Assembly: GCA_958510875.1 (NCBI GenBank) | Contig: OY294067.1 | Span: 30,430,912-30,494,911, forward strand | Length of the DNA: 64,000 bases | From: Endomychus coccineus | Taxonomy: Eukaryota; Arthropoda; Insecta; Coleoptera; Endomychidae | Reading direction: 5' to 3' | In this document: positions 12,733 to 24,545 of the stretch, piece by piece | Layout of the letters: each line of letters opens with the position of its first letter | Position numbering within the stretch: the stretch's first letter is position 1 | Made by a program: the position numbers and the translations under genes | Notes under the pieces: generated by a model | Database searches by the model: none | What the model was told of the DNA's origin: nothing | Seen by the model: the letters and a program-made list of their open reading frames with translations, nothing else

Positions 12733-12777
12733 ATGCCCTGAAGATGCGACCTGTAATGGTTGGCGAAACGTCGGCAT
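12733..12777 (+). ncRNA. Hammerhead ribozyme, complete core
   Basis: Plus strand: stem I ATGCC (12733-12737), CTGAAGA (12738-12744), stem II GCGACC/GGTTGGC with one G-G mismatch and one bulge, GAAAC (12765-12769), GTC with cleavage after 12772, and stem I partner GGCAT (12773-12777). Stem I is a perfect 5 bp. It lies in the inverted pLTR of the PLE at 11765-12829. Confidence 0.8.
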
Positions 12778-12843
12778 CAAGTCCTGCTATTGTGACGCGG
12801 AATTCATCCGGAAGCCAAGATTTTTCAAGTTTAAATGTTATAT

Positions 12844-14845
12844 TAGCGGATCTTCTATAATTTATAATCCATGCTATATCTTGCAATACGGCAAACGTTT
12901 CTTATATAACTGTAATAGCCTTTTATACACTAGGTGAGTGAGTAAAGACTATAAAGAGTAAAGTATCGTGTGGGTATGCCAATTTAAATGAACAAAATTC
13001 TGTTTTTGTGAATGTTAACAGTCGATTAGGAAGAGAAACTTGTTCCAAAAAAATTATAATTATATTCAGTTCATATTACATGTTTTTATTTTCTGTAGCT
13101 ATAAACCGGGATGGTTGTGTCAGCTGATATATCAAGTATTATACAAAATGAAGTAACATTAGCATGAATTTGAGTTCTCCAATGATTGGATTGGTTAGAT
13201 AATGCCATCAAACTGCTTACCTCTCATGAATAAGGCATTAAACTTTCTGTCGTTTAGGCCTCGGATTTATTTGACAGGGATTTTGATTTTTGGAAGTAGT
13301 TCACCATTACCTCGACCAGGTCGAATATACATTATTCTAAATAAGGTTTAATATTGAATTCAATACAAGACGTAGAATATTTAAGGCTAATTGATGTCGA
13401 ACTGTCTGACCTATATATTTAGAAATCATTTATTCTCACTTATAAACATCCATGCAAATTGAAAAATTTGAATAACGAACTTCGAAATTCTGCTGTACCA
13501 GTTTATAAATATTCTATAACAGGAAGGAGTCTATGAATGTATTAGGCTATAGAATAAAATTTCTAATAGTCGGAAGATACTTCAATTCAATGAACCTAAA
13601 CGAATAAAAATCGTAAAATAAGGCTTCGGATCAGTTAATGTTGAAATTATTACATATCATCCGTTTTGTCAAGGTGAGGGTAACTAAAATAATATGTAGT
13701 AGCATTCATTTTGTTTCTTGAATCAAATTGAAAATTTGTTTCTCAGATGGTTTATTTTATCGGTACTAGTTTTGTCAACAAAAATGTTTCCCGGTTGTTG
13801 GAGAATTATGTTAATGGAAAATAAAGATTTTGAATGCCAGACGGGGTCGCGGGCGACTCTTGAAATTGAAGTGCTATCCACAAATATGTTGAATTTTGAT
13901 TATAATCCTTCCTAGGAATAAAACTTAGAAATGATCTCGACCATAAAGGTAGATTATCCGTTCTGATATCGATCCCGTCTGAGGAAATAAAAGAACCATT
14001 TCCGCCAGTCATCGCTGCCAACATATACTGCTCAACGAAACTTTAACACCTACAGTTTGATACCGTTTTCTTACTTTGGAAAAACAAAATTTCTAGACTA
14101 GAAGTCACGAATCGATTAATTAAAATATTGTTTTACCTTACGACATGATGTGATTTCTAAATGATGTTATCTTGAATATTATGTCAGCTTCGAACATTGA
14201 TCTTAAAATAGCTCAAATGTTTATGAGAGGAAAGTTTTCAACAAAGAATACCGGGTGTAACAGAAAATCCTAATAGCTATTTCATGTTACATCGAACCTT
14301 AAACTTTCTGTTTGAAAATTGGTAAGTAGCATTTTAGTAAAAATAAAATATCAATTACTTTGGACTAGTCATCTAAAATTGACTGAAATCGGAAATGCTT
14401 GGATACGGATATTCTTTTTATGTGCTTTTCATTCAATTTTGAGATTCACAGAAATGAATTTGAAGTGACAATTATTCGAAAATGGCGAAACTACCTTGGT
14501 TAAGGAACATTTTGATTTTTCTATAATCCGAAAACTTAACCAGTTTTCAGAACATATATGTATGCAACATGGCGCAACACGTGAAATATACACACTTTAC
14601 ATAGAAAAACACTAAAGGGGGAAGTTTATAGTAATCAACTGCAAAGTATTTTCAGAGGGTGTCAGTGTCATAGTGGAGTCAATTTATGAATATAATCACG
14701 AACTCGATTTACAGGAAGAAATTAGTAGGCAAGTAGGTACTACGAAATATAGCAAAACATTGGGCAATTGAGTGTTTATCGGAAAAACCTATTAAAATGT
14801 CAAATCGAACTGTGAATGATCAGAATCAGTAAAGAGATGCACTTA
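12844..14845. other. No gene recognised
   Basis: AT-rich sequence. Short frames at 13718-13915 and 13806-14024 overlap antisense and match no family I know. No RNA gene or strong repeat seen. Confidence 0.4.
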
Positions 14846-14849
14846 GGCC

Positions 14850-15185
14850 TCTGGATTCGGCCCATTTTGCTCTCCATGAGCAGTAGCCTATTCCATTCTA
14901 GCAGAAACCCAGAATATTGCTTACGCTGGCTTCCATAATTTCCTCTGGAAGCAGTTTTGCTTCGTCGAAGTAACGTATGTATGTCAAAGCTTCTTCATCC
15001 TCTCTGCATTTTCTACAGATAGAGTGATCTGCTATGCACATAATATGAAGGTGTTTGTTAAGAAGACAGTGACCGTGAGGATGTCATTTCCATAATGTCC
15101 CTTCTGTTTAGAAAAAGGATTGTCTTTGAGAGCCTAGACACAGGCCCTCTTATAAAGAACTTGGCCAGCCTCGTGCGTAGAACTA
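14850..15185 (-). pseudogene. LINE C-terminal (post-RNase H) fragment
   Basis: The minus strand reads HPHGHCLLNKHLHIM..ADHSICRKCREDEEALTYI. This is the GHC-LN-HL and C-x2-C pattern downstream of the RNase H domain in I/R1-type non-LTR elements. Stops interrupt it, and only this tail is left. Confidence 0.7.
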
Positions 15186-15199
15186 TTTCTTGTATATTG

Positions 15200-16100
15200 T
15201 TACACGGTTTATTCGTGCAAATTTAATAATAATAAGTAATTTCCAAATTATAGTTTTTCATCGAAAACAATTTAAATATAACGCCCTCACGGAATCTTGT
15301 GAAATTTTTTCACATCTTTCCACGATTGTAAGAGGTGCATTGAACGGCTAAACAAACAATGTAATCAATTTAATTTTTTTTACAGTTTCATGTTAATTAA
15401 AAATCTCGCGAAAGATCAACTACTAGCAAATAGATTTTTTCAAATTATTTATTACATGTTATACACGCTCCCGATAACAAAAGAATAGGAAGTGCCATTT
15501 AACAGCACACATAACTCAATTTAAAGGAAAATAACGGCTAGCAAAGTCTCCAGGACTATGTGCGATTTTCTAAATATCGTTCATTCGTTACAACTTTTTT
15601 GTCTTTTTTCATATTGCAAAAACAGGTTTCTTTGAAATACCGTTGGTTTTGGGAATTCAAGCTTTCAGTTGTTCGGACCCCAATTGTGTTTCTGAAATCC
15701 GCCTTCATATAGATTCCAGAAATTGAAAAATCAATCGATAACGTTATAGTCGTAACGACCGTGAAGTCTGAAACGAATTTCAGAAAAGATATGCAGTTCC
15801 AAACAAAAATCAACCTTTATTTTTTCCCAAAAATAGCTATTCACGTTGTAAATTAAAATATCCGTTACATTTGAACCGCAGTGTATGAAGTTCTTCAGTG
15901 TGTCTTCAAGTCATTAAGATTCACTGTAGATTTTGATATTGCAATACAAAGAGATATATCTATGCATTTCCTGAAACCAATATTGTAGGATATCACTTTC
16001 ATTTACCACAATTCTGGTACAGAAGTTGGAACTTTCAGGTGAATACCAGAAGGAAACTGATGCAGGTTAATTTTCACATTACATTTATGGTCGACCGTTT
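15200..16100. other. No feature recognised
   Basis: AT-rich sequence. The minus-strand frame at 15556-15813 has no recognisable motif. Confidence 0.4.
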
Positions 16101-16109
16101 TACCATAAG

Positions 16110-16345
16110 ATGTTGAGGACTATTTTACAATTTAAGCCGAAACATGATGTACTGGATAAGTTTTACGATTATTTGGTTGATAACTATATAAGTGAAGATT
16201 CTATATGTACTTCTGTTACGTGGACAGAGTATTCAACTTCTTTAAATAGAAGAACAAATGCCTGCGAGTGTTCTCAAAATCGAATTAATGAGTCATTTTA
16301 TACTCATACTAATATAATCAATTTTCAAGCGTTCTTGTAAAATTT
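16110..16345 (+). pseudogene. MULE-like transposase C-terminal remnant
   Basis: The frame contains FYDYLVDNYISEDS, followed by TNACECSQNRINESFYTHTNI. This resembles the region after the catalytic domain in insect MULE transposases (W-x-E then TTNACESFHS-type sequence). The W is followed by TEYSTSLNRRTNAC. The fragment is short, ends at a stop near 16338, and has no catalytic DDE residues. Confidence 0.55.
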
Positions 16346-16664
16346 CAGTTAAATACGTATATAGAAAATTAACAGCTTCGATACCACCACATATATGACA
16401 TGAAATATATTGGTAAAAAGATATTTATATCAAACTGCAAGGTCAAGATTCTTCTTTAATCTTTTTAAGTAGAACGTCATCGAACGAATTGATATGGCGT
16501 TGTCATTTCTTTTATACATGAAGGCAATTCAGAGTTACCTTTGAACATTAGAGATTCGTCATTGATGTTTAGGTTTTTCTTTTTCCACGTTAGGTTTTTC
16601 AAAGCATTTGTATCAAACCTGGATCTAGTTACTTCCGGTTCCCCTACAATTATTTCTTCCTCTT

Positions 16665-16910
16665 TTATAGTAAGCTCTTCCTCTCGTAATCCACCTTCAA
16701 CCGGTTATTTTTATCTGCCTGCTCTGCGAATACTACCGGCATATTTTCTATATCAAATTCATCACTAGACTCATTCTCATTGTCTAATTCGTTCTCACTG
16801 TCACTCCATCGAAGTTTATCAACAACTTCTTGAAGTTCGTTCTCAGAAAAGTGGTCTATATCTCTCATAGACACACTTGGACATTTAAAAAAAAACCACC
16901 CGAAATGCAC
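16665..16910 (-). pseudogene. Acidic N-terminal frame, possibly piggyBac-type
   Basis: An 81-codon minus-strand frame has a short ELQEVVDKL stretch followed by a Ser/Asp/Glu/Asn-rich acidic run. Such acidic leaders precede the DDE domain in many piggyBac-like transposases, but composition alone cannot settle it. No DDE domain follows. Confidence 0.25.
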
Positions 16911-17394
16911 AAGTTATCATATCTGATACAAACATAAATACTAGCTTACCTCGTAAAATTATATGCGTGAAACGGCTACCATGATGTTTATATCGTTGAT
17001 AAACAGATACTAGAAGGGCAGTACTTTCTTTCATATTTTTTAGTGAAAAATACCTTATAAACTTGGGAAACTAAATCACACTTGACAATAGCACTAGCCA
17101 AGATGGTAGAACTAATATTAAGTTGGTCTGTGTCATATTATATGGCACTAAATATCTGAATAACCTATATCAAATATAGAACAAAGCATTATAAGAGGTT
17201 GGTAGTTTGGGTATGCTATTTAATCGAAGATAAATCAGTGTGTATCGTAAGTGCTACAAGAAGCAGTGTTAAACAAATCTCAAGGGTTAATTTGGATGAT
17301 ACTTCATTATCTAGAGTTAGTTCTGCCAGTTTTACTCACGTTAAACGTGAAATAAGCCCGTAGAAATTGAAGTAAGACTGATTTGGACGTTACT

Positions 17395-17665
17395 AGTTAA
17401 TTCCAGACGTCCTGTATAATCCCGCGACTACGGACCCCAGCCGGTTGCACGGCATGGAATGCGGCGATGAAGGTACGTCGTACGTCCGTCCTCATCGAAT
17501 GTTTTTGTAAGTGTCCCCCCACCAGCTAATTAACATGTTTAATGAGAGCGTTCGACCTTTCGAGGACATCGTGCTCACTGCTCGTCTTTCCCAGGAACAT
17601 CTGAACATCTTATAATCCACCTTATCCGTGCTTTAGTACCAGCCAACGTCAACATAACGGTTCGT
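17395..17665. other. GC-richer non-coding block
   Basis: About 270 bp with clearly higher GC than its surroundings, including a CCCGCGACTACGGACC stretch, with no open frame, inverted repeat or RNA fold that I recognise. It could be a regulatory element or an unidentified TE end. Confidence 0.3.
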
Positions 17666-18001
17666 TCGTCGAGCTAACGCTTTTCCATTATCTAATTTGC
17701 GTAATTTATTTACATTATTCGATAAACAAAACATTCGTTTGACATTTAAAAAAAAAAGGTTGAATTAATTTTAATTATATTAACATTGCTATTAACATAA
17801 TTCAGTGGCACACCTGGAAAAAGTGTCGTTTTTGCACTGTGTATCTCGTCAAGAATTTACTTTGAATTCTCATGGCCGATAACTATTTCTTACACTGCCT
17901 GCGCGAACGACTATGTTCAATCACAGTATATACATTATGGATTATACTGTGGTACAGTGTAGTATAGTCTAGGAGCTATAGCGAGATTGTGTGACTGAAA
18001 G

Positions 18002-20100
18002 TTAGCCCGATGGCACTATGGTTTATTGTTAGAGGACGATTCAATTAGTCCAGTCAAAAGTGTAAAAACATCTAAAATTTTATAGACCGTACGAATATGC
18101 ATCGTGTTCAGGATGGAAAATCCGGCCCGTTTGCTGGAAAACCCGGAAAATTTTACCAAATCTTGGCAACAAACAACATTTTTTTCTCGGACTGTGGTAT
18201 TGAAATAATAAGCTGCCGTGCTATGTCTCAGTACAATTTTCACTAAAAGAAGCAATATTGTGGAAAATTGCGTCGTTTTCCCTCATATTCCTGTCTCGAT
18301 CCTGTCCAACTTGTTAAATCATATGTTTTTGTGAAAGCTGAGTTTTATTTTATGGTTATAGAATCAAAAGCAACTATAGTTTTCTGGAAAACTCCGAAAA
18401 ATGAAAATTTGACATATTTACACGACAATCATTAATTGTTATTTTGTTTTTCAAAAAATTTTAGACAATTATCATGATAAAGAATTCCAAGAATCTTTTA
18501 TTATATGTACAGTACCTCTTTCAAAGAAGGTAAAAAAAGAGCAGATGCTTTTGAAGCATCAATGATGATGCGGCGTACGTGTACCATAGAGATTATATAC
18601 ACAAGATCTCTATGACTTGGACACGTTAACGCGTACAGAGAACACAGCAGCTGTCTGTGAGTGTGGAGGGAAAGGAACTGGCATGCTGGCAATAGTATCT
18701 AAGATGCGGCTGTAAGATCACTTTTTTTTTTCTATTTTAATTTATAAAACATGTGGACTCTATGAAATATCGATTAGTAACCGAAAACTACGAAACGAAC
18801 AGCTCGTTGGTTTGTGGTAAACTCAAGATTCAAGATTTTTTCTCAAAAAAAGTTGATTTTGATAATATGAAAGAGAAGACTATTTTATATATAACCCAGT
18901 AATATCATCATTATATAGATTATTCACTACAATTTTCTAAAAAAAAATGATCATAATAGGTTTAATCAAATTTTAATTTTTCCGGAGCTTTATAGTTGCT
19001 TTTGATTTTATAACCATAAAAATAAAATAATACTCAGCGATCACAAAAACCTATAATTTGAAACGTTGGACGAGAACCGAGACAAGAATATGAAGGAAAA
19101 CGACGCAATTTTCCACCAATTTTCAGAGAATTTTCCTTCTTTTAGTGAAATTTGTACCTAGAACCATCCCGGTTATCTTATTATCCTAATAACACTGACT
19201 AACATTTTTCGAAAATGGTCGTGTAGAAATGGTAAATTATCATTTTCCGGAGTTTTCCGGAAAACTATCGTCGGTTTTGAGTTTATGATCATAAAATAAT
19301 ACTCACCGACTACGAACACATATAATTAGACACGTTGGACGAGGAGCGAGATAGGAATATAAAGGAAAAACCACGGAATTTCCCGTAATTTTCCTTCTTT
19401 TAGTGAAAATTCTACCGAGACACATCACGGCATCTTATTATTTCAAGACCACAGTCCGAGAAAAAATTGTTGCTAAGATTTGGTAAATTTTTCCGGGTTT
19501 TCCATCAAACGGACCTGCTTTTCCATTTTCCGACTTCATATTCGGGTTCAGCGGACCAATAAAGCCCCTGATACCAAATTTCAGAAACTTTGGATTAAAA
19601 GGGCCCGAGATATTACATTTGTTATAAAAAACATTCCATTTGTTAATTGAAAATGGTTTTTCATTTTATTAATAGTAGTAATAACGTGCCCCCCATTTTT
19701 TTCTGACTCACGATGTGTAACCTATCCTGAAGACGATGCAAAATGAATCTTGCATTTTCATGCGGTTTATAAAATTTCAGTAATGACCCGTATTTTGTAC
19801 ACTTTTGACTGGACCGCATCTTCGGTCTCATGTAGTTCTCGAGATGCAGCCTTAAAATTTTTGATTTTTTTTTTTAAACCTTTTCAAGTTGCGGTTACTT
19901 GAAAATAATACCATTCTCATACACATCCACCTTGTGCCAGTTAAAATGGGACCGATAATGGACTGTGACTAAACCCTCCCAAACCTGCTGGAAAATGTTC
20001 ATTGGTGTTGCCAATTGTTAAAATACCATATGCCATCAAAAGTTACCGGTTCAATTCAGAGTAATTGGCCATTATTTGGCAAGAAAATGGACATGTATAT
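18002..20100. repeat. Interrupted arm of foldback family A
   Basis: 18002-18048 (CCCGATGGCACTATGGTTTA, then GTTAGAGGACG) matches the outer end of the Hr4 intron foldback at 45018-46215. 19804-20100 matches the next part of its arm (CTCGAGAT, TTTCAAGTTGCGGTTA, ATGCCATCAAAAGTTA). Between them sits a different foldback at 18049-19803, so this looks like one half of family A split by an insertion. Confidence 0.7.
18049..19803. repeat. Foldback element B (nested)
   Basis: Long inverted repeat: GTCCAGTCAAAAGTG at 18049-18063 pairs with CACTTTTGACTGGAC at about 19789-19803. The arms continue inward through ATGGAAAATCCGG, a TTTCTCGGACTGTGG block and a TTTTCCGGAAAAC-type centre. A further partial copy of the right arm lies at about 18840-19170. 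No transposase is visible. Confidence 0.75.
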
Positions 20101-20225
20101 TATTTACGCTATTAAAGACATGACATGAAAAGCGACCCGAAATGTGATACATAGGAGGGCAAGGTGAAAAGTTCCGGAAAATTGAAACAAGTAAAGATTT
20201 CTTTGTTCAAAACTTATTCTATTTC

Positions 20226-21142
20226 TCAACATAATCTCCTTGTAGTCCCTTCCACATAATACGATTTCGGCAATCCTTCGAAGTGGGCTTTTGTTTCAGC
20301 GATGACCTCATCGTCGGAGCCAAATCCTTTTCCGCCGAGCCATTTCTTCAAATTTGGAAATAGATTAAAATCGCAGGTTTTCAAATCTGGAGAATATAGG
20401 GGATGACGAACCAATTCGTACCGCAATTCTTGCGATTTTGCCAATGCGACTGTAGACTTGTGCGCCGGTGTCTGGTCCTGGTGAAAGAGCACTTTTTTTT
20501 TGCCAAATGCGGCCGCCTTCGCTTCATATCTGCGTTGAATCGATCCAACAGCTCTGCATATATATGCCGGTGATCGTTTTGCCCTTTTCAAGGTAAGGTA
20601 AGGTGTGAATCGCAAAAAACTGTCGCCATAACTTTGTTGGCCGATAAACCCACTTTGTCCTTTTTCGGCTTCGATTTGCCAGGACAAGTCCACTATTTCG
20701 ATTGTTCTTTGGTCTCTGCTGTGTTGTGATGGATCCATGTTTCGTCGCGCTTGAACATCGTCAAACACTTTTTTGAAGTCACACCGTCAGCAGAGAGAAA
20801 ATGGGGCACCCCCCATCTGGCAGATAGCTTTCTCATATTCAAAAATTTGTGCAAAATGTCCGTACCCATTCGGTTGAGATGTCAATATCATACCATGGAT
20901 ATTATCGACGATTTCTGGCTTTGTAACCTCAATTAGACGACTAGGATGTCCTTTTTGGTCATTCTATCACTACGAAAATCAATAAACCACTTGTGAATCC
21001 AATCTTCACCAATTGATGGTGAAGATTCTCCACAATGTTTAACAAGCGATGCTTTGGTTGGGGTAATATTTTTTCCACCCAAAAAATAATGTTTAATCAA
21101 GACGCGAAATTCACTTCTTTCCAAGTTTACAATAATCTTCAA
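20226..21142 (-). pseudogene. Mariner (DD34D) transposase, disrupted
   Basis: The N-terminal part ([18 protein letters not shown]) is at about 21120-21050 and the C-terminal part is at 20768-20226. The latter holds VLFHQDQTPAHKS with the second Asp and YSPDLKTCDFNLFPNLKKW with the third. I count 34 residues between those two Asp, the DD34D spacing of mariner. The region with the first Asp is degraded (MDPSQHSRDQRT frame), and frameshifts and stops separate the pieces. It resembles irritans-type mariners such as Himar1. Confidence 0.9.
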
Positions 21143-21241
21143 GGTTGCTTGCTTTCGATGGGTGTCAAAACAGAACTGTCTGAAAATTATAATGAGTTCT
21201 AGTTAAAGATAGTATATCACAAATGTCACATGGGATTTTCT

Positions 21242-22335
21242 GTTTTAAGCTATTGCATAGCTTTTATCGCGGGCTTTGAGCGCGGCGACCGAATCAAGAA
21301 ATTCCGTAACGAAAATAACCTAACACCCCCCACTCCGCCTACCATGTAGCTCGGCCGAGCGTTCGCTTAACGTGTATGTATATGGTACGACTGTACGAAG
21401 CTCGCGCGGATCGAGACGAGCTGCTCCGAAATCGGACGAATACGTAAGCAGCTGTTTGTGAGAAAGTATATAGGTGTATAGGTATCTATCATATCTTTAT
21501 AATGCCACACTCACCGCATGTGCGCCCCGTAAGTATACATGTAGGTATATATACTGTTGTATATACTGTTCCAAAAGGTGGGGTAGCTATTTACCAAAAT
21601 AATAATAATGTTACTAATATTATGACTCCGAATATTGAAATAAATATTGCACACGTTAGCGATGTTAATGTTAGGCGCTCATTTGTTGGAGATATTTGTG
21701 CGTGCTTATGCAAACTTAGGAATGGCCTACACATAGACATGGTAGCAATTTACATTTATCCGAATCCAAAATTGGACGAGGTAGAGCATTTTATTCATCG
21801 CACTTTACTGGAGTACACTGAAGAAGGGTCGAAAATACTTGGTACAAATGGTAATAAATTTCCACTTATCTTGGCTGGCGATTTCAACATCAACTTCGCT
21901 GATAAAAAATTAGAGCGGTTGACAACTTTTCTTTCGGAAAAATTGAATTTGAAAATGAATAATGATCCACAAGAATCCACAACAAAATATGGGACCACCA
22001 TTGACGCGGTATTTTCCAGATATTTAGAGGATATCAAGTGTCAAACTTATGTTTCTTATTTCAGTTACCATAAACCTATAGTTTCAATGATAAACATTCC
22101 TGAATAACCTACATGTATTGTAAGATAATTAAAATATTTTAAACGATATTAACTTCTCATTTATTCAATAAAAGAAAATAAATTGTTTTCTTATCGGTCA
22201 CCACGCTCAAAAAGTGTAACTTGAATTAATATCAAAGAAAAAAAAATACTGCATAAATAAAAAATAAATGAATAATTATAATTGCATGAGTTGATAAAAA
22301 ATGATATGCAATAGTTTTACCGCGGCAGTCCAAGA
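21242..22335 (+). mobile_element. Helitron-like segment inserted in mariner
   Basis: The segment starts with a hairpin (AAGCTAT TGC ATAGCTT near 21248-21264) and a GC-rich block, then carries an EEP-type ORF, and ends with an A-rich stretch and GGCA..TGCC sequence near 22324. EEP domains occur C-terminal to Rep/helicase proteins in some Helitrons. No Rep, helicase or standard CTRR end is visible, so this is a truncated or derived copy; a non-LTR origin is possible. Confidence 0.5.
21502..22107 (+). CDS. EEP-type endonuclease/exonuclease/phosphatase ORF
   Basis: An uninterrupted 201-codon frame. From about residue 26 it matches the end of an endonuclease/exonuclease/phosphatase fold: GGVAIYQNN, then AIYIYPNP, the catalytic-type LAGDFNINFAD (about residue 121), a TTIDAVFSRYL motif (about residue 162) and SYHKPIV in place of the usual S-D-H. 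The first EEP motifs (N-x-S-L and E-T-W) are missing, so it is an N-terminally truncated domain. The first 25 residues (MPHSPHVRPVSIH and following) look like read-through of low-complexity flank. I connect it with Helitrons from remembered similarity of the GGVAIY..NVTN region; a LINE-type apurinic endonuclease is the alternative. It is likely a TE remnant despite its open frame. Confidence 0.6.
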   Translation: MPHSPHVRPVSIHVGIYTVVYTVPKGGVAIYQNNNNVTNIMTPNIEINIAHVSDVNVRRSFVGDICACLCKLRNGLHIDMVAIYIYPNPKLDEVEHFIHRTLLEYTEEGSKILGTNGNKFPLILAGDFNINFADKKLERLTTFLSEKLNLKMNNDPQESTTKYGTTIDAVFSRYLEDIKCQTYVSYFSYHKPIVSMINIPE

Positions 22336-22385
22336 GTGCCACACTTTTTTTTTATTGTTCAGGGACTTTTCCCCTTGCCCTCGTA

Positions 22386-23425
22386 TGTCACTGGTGTCAG
22401 GATAATCACCTGAGCTTTGCTGATAATATTTTACCTAAAGCGATGAGAGAAAAGATGTGCTCCCAACAAGTCGGCAGTCTTCGTCATTACAGTATGATGG
22501 TTCAAAATTATGTGCATTCATTCAGATGCATAGATCGTAAATGGCCTATTGCTAGGCCATCAAGATTCCATACCTGACTGCTAAGGCTGAACTTCAATCT
22601 AATAGCAGTTGAATTCGAATTCTTCTAATGTTTTGTTTATTTTACATAGAAGAAGTCCTGAAATTTTATATGGATCATTTTTAATCATAATATTGTAATA
22701 ACGATAATAGATGAAGTTTCGATTTGAATGGTGACCAACGACTCGATGCGGTTTCTACAAAACTCTTAACGAGTGATTCAGTAAATCCTACACAAGGTGA
22801 TCGGGTTTAGCACGGATATTGCGTACTAAATATAGATTTCCCATACATCGCTCAGATAAGTTGAAAGTTGCACTAAGACAAAAAAACGCAAATTTATTCA
22901 AGGCCCAAATTTATCACATAGTTTTAAGGTTAGTCAATCATGAATCTGTCGTGCTGTAAACCATTCAGAATATTTAAGTTGTCATTAGGAATATGTGAAC
23001 GGAAATATTAAATAAGTGGTCCCACGGATCTATTGTATCGTGAGGGAGCAGTTTGTCGATTTATACCTTTTTGTCGACGTATACCAGAAATTCGATAGCC
23101 ATGGCGTTCCTTCTCTCTCATACAATTGTGAGAAAAAGCCAATTCCGATATCGAGATCACACTTCGATGAAGTTTGGGCAGGCGAAATCAGCTTCTATCG
23201 AACATTTCGATAGAAGAGGTTGCAAACAGTTACATAATACCAGTAGGTCTTACTAATACCAATTCCGGATATTTTTTACGCGATTTGAAATTACCGAATA
23301 GGCCTGGTTATGATTGTCTGGTTTCTAGCATATTCATCTTCTGTACAGGTGATCTAATGTCCCAAGGCCTACTACGGCAAAAGTAAACACTTTCATTCTC
23401 ATAAAAACACTGATTGGTCCTCTGT
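22386..23425. other. No gene recognised
   Basis: Contains a perfect 8-bp hairpin (ATGGCCTA TTGC TAGGCCAT, 22541-22560). Short overlapping frames at 23016-23386 match nothing I know, although 23230-23430 may be the eroded 5' part of the PLE that follows. Confidence 0.35.
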
Positions 23426-23669
23426 AAAATCTATCAAACATAAAATTAAAAGCAACAATTTAGTGCTTATGAAAGCCCAAAAACTAATGCAACTGTCATC
23501 CTAGATAAAATAGATTATGATGATAAAATGAATACATTTGTTTTATCAGATTTGACTCAAATCAAGAAAGCTGGTACAAACCAATTCCAGTTAAAAACTG
23601 AACAATTTGTAGAAAATAGCCAAGTTTTATTTAATAGTAAATTTGAAAAGAGTATGTTGATTAACTGTC

Positions 23670-24545
23670 CATCCATCTTCTCCTAAACTTTACGGCCTCA
23701 TAAAATATCACAAACAAAATGATCCTATCCGCCTCGTAGTGTCCTATGTTAATAGCCCTACTGCCCTACACATAATCGTAGCAGTACAAATAATTTCAAT
23801 TTTCAAAAATAAGTAACTTCAACACTAAGTATGCAATAAAATAACTCATTGGAACTTCCAAAATCAATAAATAGATTAACTTTGCCTAAAAATGGAGTGT
23901 GGTATCTTTCGATTTTTCAAAACCCCCCAATGAATGTAAAATTGTTGATATCAAAAATTCTGGAAAAATCAGCTTTTGATTTTTGCCTTAGCCAAAATTA
24001 TTGTCAATTTAATAATGAGTTTTGCACACAAAATAATGCATTAGCTATGGGATCCCCATTGAGTCCTCTTTTGGCAGATATGTTCATGTCTTATATTGAA
24101 GAAACTATGAGTTCCCCTCTAGGTAAAAAACCTATTCATTGCTGGTTTAGATATGTAGATAATACTTTATCCTTCTTCAAATGTACATCACGACAATTGA
24201 ATGTTTTCTTATCCTTTCTTAATAATGTCGATCCTAACATTGAGTTAATTTTAGAAACTGAGGAAGGTAACAAAATAAATCTTCTAGAACTTACCCTAAC
24301 ACACCATAATAATATCATTACTTTCAAAATGTATAGAAAACCTACATTCACAAATTCAACTATTGCCAAGTCACAAATTAGCAGCATACAACTCAATGAT
24401 ACATAGAGCCTTTTCACGTCCTCTTTCTCCTGAAAACCTGAATGAAGAATTGAATATAATCAAGGTTATAGCCATTAACAATGCTTTTCAACCTCAAATT
24501 ATATCTAAATTAATTGACAGAAAAAGAAATTAACTTACTCAAGTA
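23670..24545 (+). pseudogene. Penelope-type reverse transcriptase
   Basis: Contains SPKLYGLIKYHKQNDPIR near 23685, then ALAMGSPLSPLLADMFMS (near 24040) and FRYVDNTLSFF (near 24147), followed by NKINLLELTL and YRKPTFTNS. PLE reverse transcriptases have Y-V-D-D; here the second catalytic Asp is Asn (GAT AAT), which should abolish activity. The frame is open from 23849 to 24406 and shifted or stopped on both sides. PLEs prime reverse transcription from DNA nicked by their own GIY-YIG nuclease. Confidence 0.88.

Larger units (their letters stand above)
11765..12829 (-). mobile_element. Penelope-like element unit with inverted pLTRs and 14-bp duplication
   Basis: The duplicated target TTTAAATGTTATAT occurs at 11751-11764 and 12830-12843. 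Minus-strand coding remains are RT thumb sequence ([20 protein letters not shown], then [11 protein letters not shown]) at about 12570-12400 and GIY-YIG-associated sequence (LAEHKFDTNHQI) at about 12230-12190. The left pLTR (11765-11960) is the 3' end and the right one (about 12620-12829) is its inverted copy; each carries a hammerhead motif. A 24-bp stretch near 12637-12684 (GTGAAGGATTTTTCCTACAA) is duplicated in tandem in the right pLTR. 5'-truncated, dead. Confidence 0.9.
20154..22383 (-). mobile_element. Mariner element, ends and TA duplication intact, interrupted
   Basis: Terminal repeats are GGAGGGCAAGGTGAAAAGT (from 20154) and, inverted, CGAGGGCAAGGGGAAAAGT (to 22383), each flanked by TA (20152-20153 and 22384-22385). 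The transposase relic reads on the minus strand at 20226-21142. About 1.1 kb of unrelated sequence (about 21242-22335) sits between the transposase start and the right end. Comparison with the second mariner at 35240-36139 shows the mariner sequence stops after ATGTCACATGGGATTTTC and resumes near 22338. Confidence 0.9.
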
